A DNA stretch of 15,787 nt from Desulfobacterales bacterium (lineage in GTDB: Bacteria > Desulfobacterota > Desulfobacteria > Desulfobacterales > Desulfosalsimonadaceae). Numbering within the stretch: the first letter of the stretch is position 1; the number at the start of each line of letters is the position of its first letter. A model generated the notes under the pieces. It was not told the DNA's origin and did no database searches. It saw nothing but the letters and a program-made list of their open reading frames with translations. The translations under genes were made by a program, and so were the position numbers. Positions 1 to 7,429 of this stretch are shown piece after piece. Location of the stretch: the NCBI GenBank assembly GCA_007135795.1, contig SLIE01000397.1, positions 1 through 15,787 of the forward strand, given 5' to 3'.

Positions 1-563
1 GAATATAAAGTACGACAGGAAAAATGTAAATTCCCTGAAACTTCGAATTTAAAAGGTCATTTTCATGAACTGTGTTGCTGATCCCGTTGCCATTACCCAG
101 AGCGACTGCAACTGAAATGGATCAGCGTTACTGACGGGTATCCGCTTCGCTGATCTAATGGCAGATGGGTCGCGATCCGTAAGACGGTAACGCCTGAAAG
201 TGATTGTTGAAACGATTCATATACTGGAAAAGAGAGTAAGAAAAAGAAAGGACTAAAAGCAAAGGAGCAAGTGTGACAGGCATCCCGCCGTTTGCTGCTT
301 TCGAAAGGGGATGGTTTTAAAAAATGGCCACCAGGATCGCAGGCTATGTTTATTTTGGTGTTCGCCTGCGCGCTGGGGTAGTAGGACGGCTTGCTTTGGA
401 TGTTGATCTACACTTCATGTTATGCACTGAATAATTCATTAGATTACGGTGTTTATCCATGGTATGATGCCATTATGTCTCGACCGGATATGCGTGGCAT
501 ATAAGGCTTCATTTGTGTTCAGGCTTTGTTGTTGATTAGGTAAGTGGGAATATCACATTTAGC
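1..563. other. Gene-free left end of window
   Basis: No open frame here is long enough or similar enough to anything I know to be called a gene. The plus-strand frame entering from the left edge stops after about 26 codons (near 79-81) and is unrecognisable, so it could be the tail of a gene cut by the edge. A 36-codon ATG frame at 324-434 has no ribosome binding site and no recognised features. An 8-bp perfect inverted repeat (GATCAGCG at 120-127, CGCTGATC at 148-155) is present without a T tract. I see no convincing promoter for the MFS gene that follows. Confidence 0.6.
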
Positions 564-575
564 GTGAGGCAAGTA

Positions 576-1772
576 GTGCACAAACGCGCTTATTTAATAA
601 TAATTTCAGGTTTTTTGACACTATCAATCGTTTATGCGATCCGGTATGCGTACGGAATGCTATTGCCTGATATGCTGGCGGAGTGGCGGATTTCTAAGGT
701 CAAGGCAGGTTCCCTTTTTTCGGTTTATTTTGTTGTTTACACATGCTGCGCACCTGTTTTAGGTGCCCTATCCGATCTATTAAATTATCGCCTGCTGATT
801 TCTGCTTTTTGTGCATTAATGTCCATTGGTGCCCTGATGATGGGTTTTACGAATAATTTTGTCCAGGCCTATATTTTATTTGCCATCGTTGGCCTTGGAG
901 CAGCAGCCTGCTACGCACCGATGGCCGCACTGGTGCTGAAATGGGTTTCGAGTAATCGACGGGGCACTGCCTTGTCTTTTGTGACCATGGGAGTTGGCGT
1001 AGGGGTTACCTTCTGGGCTTTGTTACTGCCTGCCATTGTATCCGCCTCTCATTGGAAAATCGGATGGATAAGCCTTGGCGGGGTTGGGCTTGGAATTGCA
1101 TTGCTGAACCTGATTTTAATTCGGAACCCTTTGGAAGCGCCGGAAGAAAGAGGAAAGATGGTAACAACACTCCAATCATTCTACAAATCCTACCACATTA
1201 TCCTCTTCGATAAAATCTTCTGGGTTATCGGGATCTCCTATCTGTTGATGGGTTTCAATGTCCTGATTCCGTTTGGGTTCTTGCCGATTTATGCCCGGGA
1301 AGAATTGTCCTTGTCCTTTGCCGTTTCCACACGACTGATTGCGATGATTGCATTTTTCAGTATTTTCGGCCAGCTGATCCTGGGAACGCTGTCGGATAAA
1401 CTGGGACGCATCAATGTCATGATGACCTGTGGCCTGATAATGGGAGCGGCCTGTCTGCTGATGCTGCTTTCCCCTTCTGCATGGATGCTGCATCTGGCTG
1501 CAGCATCGTATGGTTTCGGGTATGGTGCCGTATGGCCTGTTTATGCCGCATGCGCATCCGATTTTTTTCCCAGAACAAATACGGGGGGGGTGGTCGGTCT
1601 GTGGACCCTTTTCCTGGGTATCGGTTCAATTTTTTCACCGGTGATATGCGGTTGGAGCATTGATCAGACTCAGGGGTACACATGGGTATTCCTCTTTGGA
1701 ACGCTAAGCGGTGTACTGGCTACGGTTAGTCTCTTGATGATCCGGCGGTCCCGACGCGGTGATGCCGGTTAG
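576..1772 (+). CDS. MFS permease, carboxylate-type (oxalate/formate or monocarboxylate porter-like)
   Basis: This is a 12-helix major facilitator superfamily transporter of about 398 residues, a usual length for the family, acting in the inner membrane. The N-terminal helix is followed by YAIRYAYGMLLP, typical of the oxalate/formate antiporter and monocarboxylate porter groups. The cytoplasmic loop motif occurs in both halves: GALSDLLNYR after helix 2 and GTLSDKLGR after helix 8. A longer frame begins at a GTG at 564, but GAGG at 566-569 lies six bases before the GTG at 576, so 576 is the better start. A run of seven G at 1583-1589 lies inside the coding frame. The gene stands alone, followed by a decayed ABC-transporter remnant and no partner genes. 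Substrate is unknown; an organic anion is a family-level guess. Family confidence is high, substrate low. Confidence 0.85.
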   Translation: MHKRAYLIIISGFLTLSIVYAIRYAYGMLLPDMLAEWRISKVKAGSLFSVYFVVYTCCAPVLGALSDLLNYRLLISAFCALMSIGALMMGFTNNFVQAYILFAIVGLGAAACYAPMAALVLKWVSSNRRGTALSFVTMGVGVGVTFWALLLPAIVSASHWKIGWISLGGVGLGIALLNLILIRNPLEAPEERGKMVTTLQSFYKSYHIILFDKIFWVIGISYLLMGFNVLIPFGFLPIYAREELSLSFAVSTRLIAMIAFFSIFGQLILGTLSDKLGRINVMMTCGLIMGAACLLMLLSPSAWMLHLAAASYGFGYGAVWPVYAACASDFFPRTNTGGVVGLWTLFLGIGSIFSPVICGWSIDQTQGYTWVFLFGTLSGVLATVSLLMIRRSRRGDAG

Positions 1773-1849
1773 CTCTTCTATTACCTGTACCGTTTTTCCG
1801 TTGTCCCTGGGAAATGATATGGATGTTATCTTTTCTGAATGGATTTTCA

Positions 1850-1984
1850 ACAATTGTTTGTACCATGCGGGATCAGGATGCCAATATTGCATTAAATATT
1901 ACCGAACGGGGCTATGTTCTTGAAAACCGCGCGCGTGCGTTCTTTCGGGCGAATGCAGTCAGTCGAGGAGTGATGAAAACCTGA
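1850..1984 (+). pseudogene. Remnant of a LivF-type branched-chain amino acid ABC ATPase C-terminus
   Basis: The plus frame read through 1865-1984 encodes DQDANIALNITERGYVLEN and then loses similarity before a TGA at 1982-1984. This closely resembles the stretch near the C-terminus of LivF ATP-binding subunits, where the usual wording is close to EQN-A--AL-IADRGYVLE-G-I. The Walker A, signature and Walker B regions are absent upstream, and the frame before ATG 1865 matches only loosely. The Gly expected after GYVLEN is replaced by Arg and the downstream residues are unrelated. I read it as the decayed end of a former LivF gene, not an active small protein. The match is from memory, not from an alignment. 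Confidence 0.5.
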
Positions 1985-2437
1985 TAAAATCATATATCGG
2001 CGGTTAAGCCGGAAAAAAATCTTCTCTGAGCATTGTCAGTTCTTTGTACCTCCATCCCACTACCGCTTAAACCTGGGAAAATGACACCACACCCCCCCTT
2101 GATATTGAAGTGTCTTCCCGGAAATACCAGGAGGCTGTTTAAAGACAAAGACATTCACTGAGGCATTGTGTTGAGCCGGTAAGGTATTCTTGCATTTGAT
2201 CGCAGTATCATTTATTGTCCTGCGCCCCTGGGTCCAGTTAGCAGCCTGCAAAAGCGGTTGATACACGGCGTATTGTCGAATTACCGTGATTTTTCGATAA
2301 CGGTAGTGTGAGTGGCGGCTATTGGATGGTCGATGTTGGCGATCAACAAGACCGGACGATCAGGGAAGGTCACCTCCACCATAGAGACGGTATTGATGCC
2401 ATCGATCATTGAGTCGAGTTTCATATAACATTAAAAT
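1985..2437. other. Non-coding stretch between the LivF remnant and the stress protein gene
   Basis: No supported gene lies here. A 47-codon minus-strand frame (ATG at 2424, stop at 2281) has no ribosome binding site and no similarity I recognise. A 68-codon minus frame (2266-2060) has unremarkable composition. A small dyad, TACCGT and ACGGTA around 2282-2305, is visible without a T tract. The stretch may contain more decayed sequence of the kind seen at 1850-1984, but nothing can be named. Confidence 0.5.
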
Positions 2438-2466
2438 TTGACCCAGGTATAAAAATCGGCTAAAAA
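2438..2466 (+). promoter_or_regulatory. Sigma-70-type promoter for the universal stress protein gene
   Basis: TTGACC (2438-2443) matches the -35 consensus at five of six positions. A 17-bp spacer leads to TAAAAA (2461-2466), a four-of-six match to the -10 box. It lies about 55 bases before the ATG at 2521, which has a good AAGGAG at 2507-2512. Position and spacing make it the best promoter candidate; it has not been tested. Confidence 0.45.
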
Positions 2467-2520
2467 TGGTTTGAGCAGCATTGTTTATTAAAAAAGAAAT
2501 ATGCATAAGGAGAATTTAAT

Positions 2521-2913
2521 ATGAAAATAATGGTTTGTTATACTGGATCGCGATCATCACGTGCGGCACTGGATTTTGCTATTATGCATGCCCGGGTTTT
2601 CAATGGAAAAATATACCTGATCGCTTCCATGGAAAAAGGAACTCGCAATGAGCAGGAAGAGATTATCAAGATCGAGGCTGAACATGAAACAGCCTGCGAA
2701 AAGGTCAGAAAAGAAGGGATCGAATGCGAAAAGCATCTGCTTGTAAGAGGACTGACACCTGATGAAGACCTAGTTAATTACGCCCAGGAAGAAAACATGG
2801 ACGAGATCGTTATCGGTATCCGCAAAAGATCGAAAATGGATAAGCTGATTTTCGGATCAACCGCTCAATATGTTATCATACATGCGACTTGCCCGGTGAT
2901 AATCGTTAAGTAA
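2521..2913 (+). CDS. Universal stress protein, UspA family
   Basis: This is a single-domain UspA-fold protein of 130 residues, slightly shorter than the usual 140-150. It starts MKIMVCYTGSRSS, the first beta strand and loop where family members carry the nucleotide-contacting Asp or its replacement. It ends with a segment close to the ATP-binding signature (GIRKRSKMDKLIFGSTAQYV) followed by CPVIIVK, the usual last strand. The second Gly of the G-x2-G-x9-G-S/T signature is replaced by a basic residue, while the later GST is kept, so ATP binding is possible but uncertain. The start is supported by AAGGAG eight bases upstream. The gene is a monocistron with its own promoter, about 390 bases before the sigma-54 activator gene. 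Members of this family act as cytosolic stress or energy-state effectors; the partner here is unknown. Confidence 0.88.
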   Translation: MKIMVCYTGSRSSRAALDFAIMHARVFNGKIYLIASMEKGTRNEQEEIIKIEAEHETACEKVRKEGIECEKHLLVRGLTPDEDLVNYAQEENMDEIVIGIRKRSKMDKLIFGSTAQYVIIHATCPVIIVK

Positions 2914-3306
2914 TATCTGGATCTGTTCAATAAATGCCGGTTATCGATGGAGCCGCAATGGCAAATATCAGCGATCTCCATGTGGGGGCGAACAAAAAAG
3001 TTCGATTCCCACGGGGAGGTCTGGCAGCTTTTGGCAATAACCAAAACGTATACTTAACACATATCATCCCACTTTACTTACCAGTGCATTATCATTTATA
3101 GTTCATACACAAGGCGTAGTGATTTTTCATTGTGATGGAAAACGTCTCCCCGCAGTATTTGTCGCCACAAAATTGATGGTTTCGGAAAAGTCACGATCAG
3201 ACAGCTTTGTAAAAAATCCAAGATCAAGGCTTGCGCAATCCGGTGTACGTTGAATTCTGGTGAGTTGCGCGTATTAATAAAGTCCTATCCCAAACAGGGG
3301 GCACCC
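2914..3306. other. Intergenic region with an imperfect hairpin and a half-copy of a dispersed repeat
   Basis: No gene is supported here. An interrupted hairpin spans 2982-3012 (GTGGG, CGAAC, six-A loop, GTTCG, CCCAC); it lacks a T tract and is a weak terminator at best. The end of the region (about 3180-3242) is an inverted partial copy of the repeat found at 5480-5655, listed separately. A TGG-CA/GC pair at 3022-3035 looks like a sigma-54 site but the spacing is one base short. I do not see a strong sigma-70 promoter for the activator gene. Confidence 0.5.
3180..3242 (+). repeat. Partial copy of a dispersed repeat, inverted relative to the copy at 5480-5655
   Basis: Bases 3195-3242 align without gaps to the reverse complement of 5574-5621: by hand count 40 of 48 positions agree, including CTTTGTAAAA and CTTGCGCAATCCG. 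Similarity continues weakly to about 3180 (CGGAAAAG against CGTAAAAAG). Only one arm of the element is present. Similar sequences ending in TTGCGCAATCCG are, as I recall, common between genes of Desulfobacterota, but I could not check this. The copy ends 64 bases before the chosen start of the activator gene. Confidence 0.65.
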
Positions 3307-5061
3307 ATGATTGCCAATAGAAAAAATTGCTCCATCGAGCATCTTTACGCTGTTTTCAACTCCACGCACAACGGTATACTGGCTGTTGACAATGATGGTA
3401 TTATCACGCTGTTCAACAAGGGGGCCGAAAAGATTCTGGGCGTTAACAACCGCGATGCCTTGGGACAGAAAGTGGACGAATTGTTTAATATTCCGTCCCT
3501 TATCTCCATTTTACAATCCGGGGTTCCGGATGTGGGACGAAAGGTCGAGATTAATGGAATAAGCATTTATTCCAACAGAACCCCGGTTTACAAGGACGGG
3601 GTCTTGGTGGGGGCTGTTGCCATATTCCAGGATACGACTGATATTGAAAACCTTGCTCGGGAGCTTGCCGTTGCAAAAGATTCCGTTGAAATCCTGGAAA
3701 CAATTTTGGAGACGACATACGATGGTATCGTGGTTGTGGATAAAAACGGGATAATTAAAAGATTCAACAAGGCATACCAGACGTTTTTAGGCATCGATGA
3801 AAAAGATGCGCTTGAACGGCCGGTTGAAGATGTTATTGAAAATACCCGCATGCATATCGTTGTGAAGACCGGTAAACCGGAAATTGGCGAGACCCAGAAA
3901 ATTCAGGGGCATGAAATGGTGGTCATGCGCATACCCATTCACAAAAATGGTGAAGTCGTCGGGGCGGTGGGAAAGGTATTGTTCCGGGACATCAAGGAGA
4001 TACGTTCCATGGTGGAAAAGCTCGATATCACCACCAAGGAATTGAAATATTATAAAGGCGAGGTAATGCGGCTTAAGGGCAGCCGGTATAATTTCAAAAA
4101 TATAATCGGCAAATCCGAGAAGCTGCTTCAAGCCAAGAAAATGGCCAGGATGGCGGCATCAAGTACTTCCAATGTGTTGATTCGGGGGGAGAGCGGTACT
4201 GGGAAAGAACTTTTTGCACACGCAATTCATGATTCCAGTCTGCGTCGATATGGTGCATTTATTCGGGTTAACTGCGCGGCTATTCCGGCAAACCTGCTGG
4301 AATCCGAATTATTCGGCTATGAGGGCGGTGCGTTTACCGATGCGAAAAAAGACGGTAAGCCCGGTAAATTTGAAATGGCACAGGGTGGAACCATTTTTTT
4401 GGATGAAATCGGAGACATGCCGCTTGAAATGCAGGCCAAGTTGCTGAGGGTATTGCAGGAAAAGGAAATTGAACGACTCGGCAGTAACCGGGTTGTTCCT
4501 TTGGATATCCGCCTTATTGCCGCCACCAACAGAAACCTGGAGGAAATGATCCGGCAGGAGAAATTCAGACAGGATTTGTACTATAGGCTTAATGTGCTGA
4601 AAATTGATATTCCGCCATTGAGGAAGATAAAAGAGGATATCGAACTGCTTGGAGAAAAGATTCTTTCTGAATTAAACGAAGAGCTTGGAACCGCAGTGGA
4701 GAAAATAGCCAGCGAAGTCTTTGATGTGTTTAGATCATGTGACTGGCCAGGAAATATGCGGGAACTGAAAAATGTAATAGAAAGGGCCGTTGCCGTGAGC
4801 ATGGGCAAAGACCGGATAATTCGTAAAAAGCATTTGCCGCTGTATCTTCTGGACCCGGAAGAAGCCAGTTCTCCAATTGAGCATCAGGCCGGTTGCAGCC
4901 TTAAGGAGATACTTGACAATGCCGAAAAGGCGGCTATTGAAAGTGCACTTCGAAAGACCAACAACAACAGGAAAAAAGCCGCCGAACTTCTGGGCATCCA
5001 CAGATCCGGATTATATCAGAAGATAAGCAGGTATGGTATAGAAAGAAACAGTCTGAATTGA
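3307..5061 (+). CDS. Sigma-54-dependent transcriptional activator, PAS-PAS-AAA+-Fis HTH
   Basis: This is a 584-residue enhancer-binding protein. A frame open from TTG 3250 exists, but ATG 3307 has AGGGGG at a suitable distance and fits the first domain. PAS1 covers about residues 10-112 and PAS2 about 129-235. A short coiled coil joins them to the AAA+ domain (about 265-500), with Walker A GESGTGKE (294-301) and Walker B TIFLDEIGDM (Asp366, Glu367). A Fis-type helix-turn-helix lies at about 540-582 (NNRKKAAELLGIHRSGLYQK). There is no receiver domain, so signalling is probably through ligand or redox sensing by PAS. The sigma-54 contact loop reads GAFTDA (341-346) instead of GAFTGA. A consensus -24/-12 promoter with repeated upstream boxes begins about 310 bases after its stop and faces the CoA-transferase/TRAP genes, so it is most likely their local activator. 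The signal is unknown. Confidence 0.92.
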   Translation: MIANRKNCSIEHLYAVFNSTHNGILAVDNDGIITLFNKGAEKILGVNNRDALGQKVDELFNIPSLISILQSGVPDVGRKVEINGISIYSNRTPVYKDGVLVGAVAIFQDTTDIENLARELAVAKDSVEILETILETTYDGIVVVDKNGIIKRFNKAYQTFLGIDEKDALERPVEDVIENTRMHIVVKTGKPEIGETQKIQGHEMVVMRIPIHKNGEVVGAVGKVLFRDIKEIRSMVEKLDITTKELKYYKGEVMRLKGSRYNFKNIIGKSEKLLQAKKMARMAASSTSNVLIRGESGTGKELFAHAIHDSSLRRYGAFIRVNCAAIPANLLESELFGYEGGAFTDAKKDGKPGKFEMAQGGTIFLDEIGDMPLEMQAKLLRVLQEKEIERLGSNRVVPLDIRLIAATNRNLEEMIRQEKFRQDLYYRLNVLKIDIPPLRKIKEDIELLGEKILSELNEELGTAVEKIASEVFDVFRSCDWPGNMRELKNVIERAVAVSMGKDRIIRKKHLPLYLLDPEEASSPIEHQAGCSLKEILDNAEKAAIESALRKTNNNRKKAAELLGIHRSGLYQKISRYGIERNSLN

Positions 5062-5183
5062 TGGCGCCGCATGCGCCCGACGAGAAATAAAATCCGGTTT
5101 TCCACATCTATACCGCTTGCAATTGATACCACTATTGAAAACCTCTGCATCCCCAGTGTTATTCTTTGGCAGGTCTCTTTACG

Positions 5184-5230
5184 TGTGTCTATAGGCACAT
5201 ACATGTCTTTTTTAATAGACACATCTGTGT
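5184..5230 (+). promoter_or_regulatory. Candidate distal activator-binding sites (ATAGAC boxes)
   Basis: A 16-bp near-perfect dyad, TGTGTCTATAGGCACA (5184-5199), is followed by TAATAGACACATCTGTG (5213-5229), whose end forms the dyad ACACA-TC-TGTGT (5219-5230). Both contain ATAGAC, on opposite strands. They lie about 165-210 bases upstream of the predicted sigma-54 start site, within the usual range for enhancer sites. Binding by the adjacent activator is an inference. Confidence 0.4.
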
Positions 5231-5274
5231 TTCCTCTTGATCTCGTGTGGTTATCCCTTTTTGCGTCCAAATAA

Positions 5275-5336
5275 ATAGACGCTTTCCAGTCCCCTTGGTG
5301 TTTGGTCCCGGATACGAATAATAGACCACATCCGTG
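5275..5336 (+). promoter_or_regulatory. Candidate proximal activator-binding sites (ATAGAC boxes)
   Basis: TAATAGACCACATCCGTG (5319-5336) repeats the upstream box at 5213-5229 with one inserted C and one C/T change. A further bare ATAGAC occurs at 5275-5280. They lie about 60-120 bases before the expected start of transcription. Repetition of an otherwise uncommon word four times within 140 bases immediately before a sigma-54 promoter suggests enhancer sites for the neighbouring activator. Confidence 0.4.
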
Positions 5337-5369
5337 CTATAAGTGGCTATCAAGCTCATTCTAAAGCGC

Positions 5370-5386
5370 TGGCACATTCCTTGCAT
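5370..5386 (+). promoter_or_regulatory. Sigma-54 (RpoN) -24/-12 promoter of the CoA-transferase/TRAP operon
   Basis: TGGCAC (5370-5375), five bases, then TTGCAT (5381-5386). This matches the TGGCAC-N5-TTGCW consensus completely, with GG and GC exactly 12 apart. Transcription would start near 5396, giving a leader of about 390 bases before the ATG at 5787. It lies between a sigma-54 activator gene and the only operon reading away from it on the same strand. Confidence 0.85.
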
Positions 5387-5395
5387 TTAGTCTGG

Positions 5396-5786
5396 TGTAT
5401 AGGTAAAGCATGTTCATTCAGATAACAATGGTTCGCTAAGGAAGTTAATGTTCAACCAGGCTTTTATCGATGATAGAGTAAAAAGTCCAATATCTGCGTT
5501 ATGCGCAGTCCTTCCGAATTTGTGGCTTACGCCTTGTAGGCATGCACGAATATTTTGTGTACGCTACATTTTTCGGATTGCGCAAGTCTTGCTCTCGAGC
5601 TTTTTACAAAGCCGTTTGATCACTGCTTTTTACGAGACTGTATCAATCGAGAGCATGATTAGTTGAGAACTCGAGTTGGTTGCAGGGTGAATTCAGCAAA
5701 CGGGTAGCGATTCAGCCTCATGTTGAACAGTAAGTGGCGAATCAGAAACAACATTTAAAAAGTATAAGTAACAGGCAGGAAAATTT
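5396..5786 (+). other. Long untranslated leader between sigma-54 promoter and CoA-transferase
   Basis: If transcription begins at the -24/-12 site, about 390 bases are transcribed before the first supported gene. A 72-codon frame at 5448-5666 lies mostly on the repeat element and has no recognisable features, so I do not call it a gene. Apart from the repeat (5480-5655) I see nothing that identifies a known riboswitch. The ribosome binding site AGGA for the CoA-transferase is at 5777-5780. Confidence 0.5.
5467..5655 (+). repeat. Imperfect long inverted repeat, MITE-like dispersed element
   Basis: The arms AAAAAGTCC... (from 5480) and ...GCTTTTT (to 5605) are imperfect inverted repeats that include TATGCGCA/TTGCGCAA-like and CCGAA/TTCGG segments, giving a long irregular stem. 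Outer arms TCGATGATAGAG...TAAAAAG (5467-5485) and CTTTTTACGAGACTGTATCAA (about 5626-5646) repeat the pattern. A second, partial and inverted copy lies at 3180-3242. No transposase frame is inside, so if mobile it depends on another element. Exact ends are uncertain. Confidence 0.5.
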
Positions 5787-7331
5787 ATGAAAGACAAATT
5801 AATTACCGCGGCGGATGCCGTTGGCCTGGTGGGGGATAACGCCACGATTGCCATTGGTGGTTTTGTGGGTAATTGCCATCCTGAAGCACTGTCCGTGGCC
5901 CTGGAAAAAAGGTTTCTCAAAACAGGGACCCCCCTGGGTCTCACCTTTATTTATGCGGCCGGGCAGGGAGATGGAAAAAACCGTGGTTTGAATCACCTGG
6001 CGCATGAGGGGTTGGTAAAGCGATTGATCGGTGGTCATTGGGGTCTTGCCCCGAAAATGGGGGCACTTGCAATCAGTAACAAAATCGAAGCCTATAATCT
6101 TCCCCAGGGGGTGATTGCTCATTTATACCGGGATATTGCAGCGGGAAAGCCCGGTACCATAACGCATGTCGGCTTGAAGACATTTGTCGATCCCCGGGTT
6201 GACGGGGGAAAGTTAAATGCGATCACCACTGAAGATATTGTTGAAATAATGACTCTGAGGAATAAGGAGTGGTTGTTTTACAAAACTTTTCCAATAGATA
6301 TTGCCTTTATTCGTGGGACAACGGCCGATGAAAAGGGGAATATCACCATGGAAAAGGAAGCCGTCGTACTGGAAGGGCTTGCAATGGCCCAGGCGGTCAA
6401 GAATTCCGGGGGTAAGGTTATCGTGCAAGTGGAAAGAATGACCCGGCGGGGAACAATGAACCCTATGTTGGTAAAAATTCCCGGGATACTCGTTGATGCA
6501 GTCGTGCTTGCCTCTCCGGAGGATCATCAGCAAACGTTTGCGGAGAGTTATAACCCTGCTTACACGGGAGAAATCAAGCTTCCCATGAATGGATTCAAGC
6601 CGATGGACCAGGGTGTTCGCAAAATCATTGCCCGAAGGGCCGTGCTGGAACTATCGCCCGGTTCCGTGGTGAACCTGGGAATCGGGATACCGGAAGGCGT
6701 GGCCCAGGTGGCAGCCGAGGAAGGCCTGGGTGACCAGATGGATCTGACTGTGGAATCAGGTCCGATCGGCGGTGTCCCTGCCGGTGGGCTCAGTTTCGGT
6801 GCAGCGGCGAATCCGGAGTGTATCGTGGATCAACCGAGCCAGTTTGATTTCTACGATGGGGGAGGGATCGACCTGGCATTTCTAGGCGCCGCCCAGATTG
6901 ATGAAAACGGAAATGTGAATGTGAGCAAGTTCGGCCCAAAACTTGCCGGTTGCGGGGGGTTTATAAACATCAGTCAAAGTGCGAAAAAAGTCATTTTTTG
7001 CGGCACGTTTACAGTGGGCGGGTTAAGTGTCGATGTCAAGGAGAGCAGATTACATATTCTCAGGGAAGGAACCGGCCGGAAATTTGTCAAGAATGTCGAG
7101 CACATCACTTTTTCAGGAGATTATGGTCGGGAAAAGGGGTTGAACATCCTGTATATAACGGAAAGAGCTGTTTTTTCGCTTGAGAAAGAAGGTTTGATGC
7201 TGATTGAAGCAGCGCCGGGGATCGATCTGGAAAAAGATATCCTGGCACATATGGATTTCAAACCATTGATCGCTTCAGAGTTAAAGACAATGGATGAAAG
7301 AATTTTCAGTGAAGAACGCATGACTAAATAG
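5787..7331 (+). CDS. Family I acyl-CoA transferase, propionate CoA-transferase/YdiF type
   Basis: This 514-residue cytosolic enzyme carries the alpha-like and beta-like halves fused in one chain, as in propionate CoA-transferase and YdiF. The N-terminal half has the glycine-rich [14 protein letters not shown] segment. The C-terminal half has [13 protein letters not shown] and the catalytic block [18 protein letters not shown], where Glu323 is the expected glutamyl-CoA thioester residue, followed by GNVNVSKFG. The reaction moves CoA between acyl-CoA and a free carboxylate without using ATP. The start has AGGA six bases before the ATG. It is the first gene after the sigma-54 promoter, and the TRAP genes follow on the same strand, so it probably activates the acid the transporter brings in. 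Chain-length preference (acetate, propionate, lactate, butyrate, oxo acids) cannot be decided from sequence. Confidence 0.93.
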   Translation: MKDKLITAADAVGLVGDNATIAIGGFVGNCHPEALSVALEKRFLKTGTPLGLTFIYAAGQGDGKNRGLNHLAHEGLVKRLIGGHWGLAPKMGALAISNKIEAYNLPQGVIAHLYRDIAAGKPGTITHVGLKTFVDPRVDGGKLNAITTEDIVEIMTLRNKEWLFYKTFPIDIAFIRGTTADEKGNITMEKEAVVLEGLAMAQAVKNSGGKVIVQVERMTRRGTMNPMLVKIPGILVDAVVLASPEDHQQTFAESYNPAYTGEIKLPMNGFKPMDQGVRKIIARRAVLELSPGSVVNLGIGIPEGVAQVAAEEGLGDQMDLTVESGPIGGVPAGGLSFGAAANPECIVDQPSQFDFYDGGGIDLAFLGAAQIDENGNVNVSKFGPKLAGCGGFINISQSAKKVIFCGTFTVGGLSVDVKESRLHILREGTGRKFVKNVEHITFSGDYGREKGLNILYITERAVFSLEKEGLMLIEAAPGIDLEKDILAHMDFKPLIASELKTMDERIFSEERMTK

Positions 7332-7361
7332 AATATTTTTGGGTAGTTAACGGGCATGTTC

Positions 7362-7391
7362 TTCTGTTTGGGACAGATTCCCATTACAGAA
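7362..7391 (+). other. RNA hairpin before dctP
   Basis: TTCTGT-t-TGGGA, loop CAGAT, TCCCA-tt-ACAGAA gives an 11-bp stem with a small internal loop, ending 38 bases before the DctP start. It is not followed by a T tract, so it is not a terminator. A 5' stabilising or processing hairpin for the dctP part of the message is the likeliest role. Confidence 0.45.
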
Positions 7392-7429
7392 GGATCGGCA
7401 ATAATATTAAAATGAAAGAAGGGGGCAAC

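Noticed and set aside
491..510. Possible sigma-54 promoter before the MFS gene
   Set aside because: TGGCAT is followed by a GC at the wrong distance (10 instead of 12) and lacks the TTGC context.
2281..2424. 47-codon minus-strand frame (start 2424)
   Set aside because: Reasonable composition, but no ribosome binding site, no promoter and no similarity I can name; kept only as a note.
2982..3012. Hairpin after the universal stress protein gene as terminator
   Set aside because: The stem is interrupted, about 70 bases after the stop, and has no T tract.
3022..3036. Possible second sigma-54 promoter before the activator gene
   Set aside because: CTGGCAG...TTGGCA looks similar, but the GG to GC distance is 11, one short of the required spacing.
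3250..3306. Longer start (TTG 3250) for the sigma-54 activator
   Set aside because: The TTG has no ribosome binding site and begins only eight bases after the repeat copy; ATG 3307 has AGGGGG upstream and fits the first PAS domain.
5063..5077. GGCGC-cgcat-GCGCC hairpin just after the activator stop as terminator
   Set aside because: The stem is only five base pairs and no T run follows, so termination is not supported.
5448..5666. 72-codon plus-strand frame in the operon leader
   Set aside because: It coincides with the inverted-repeat element, lacks a convincing ribosome binding site and has no recognisable features.
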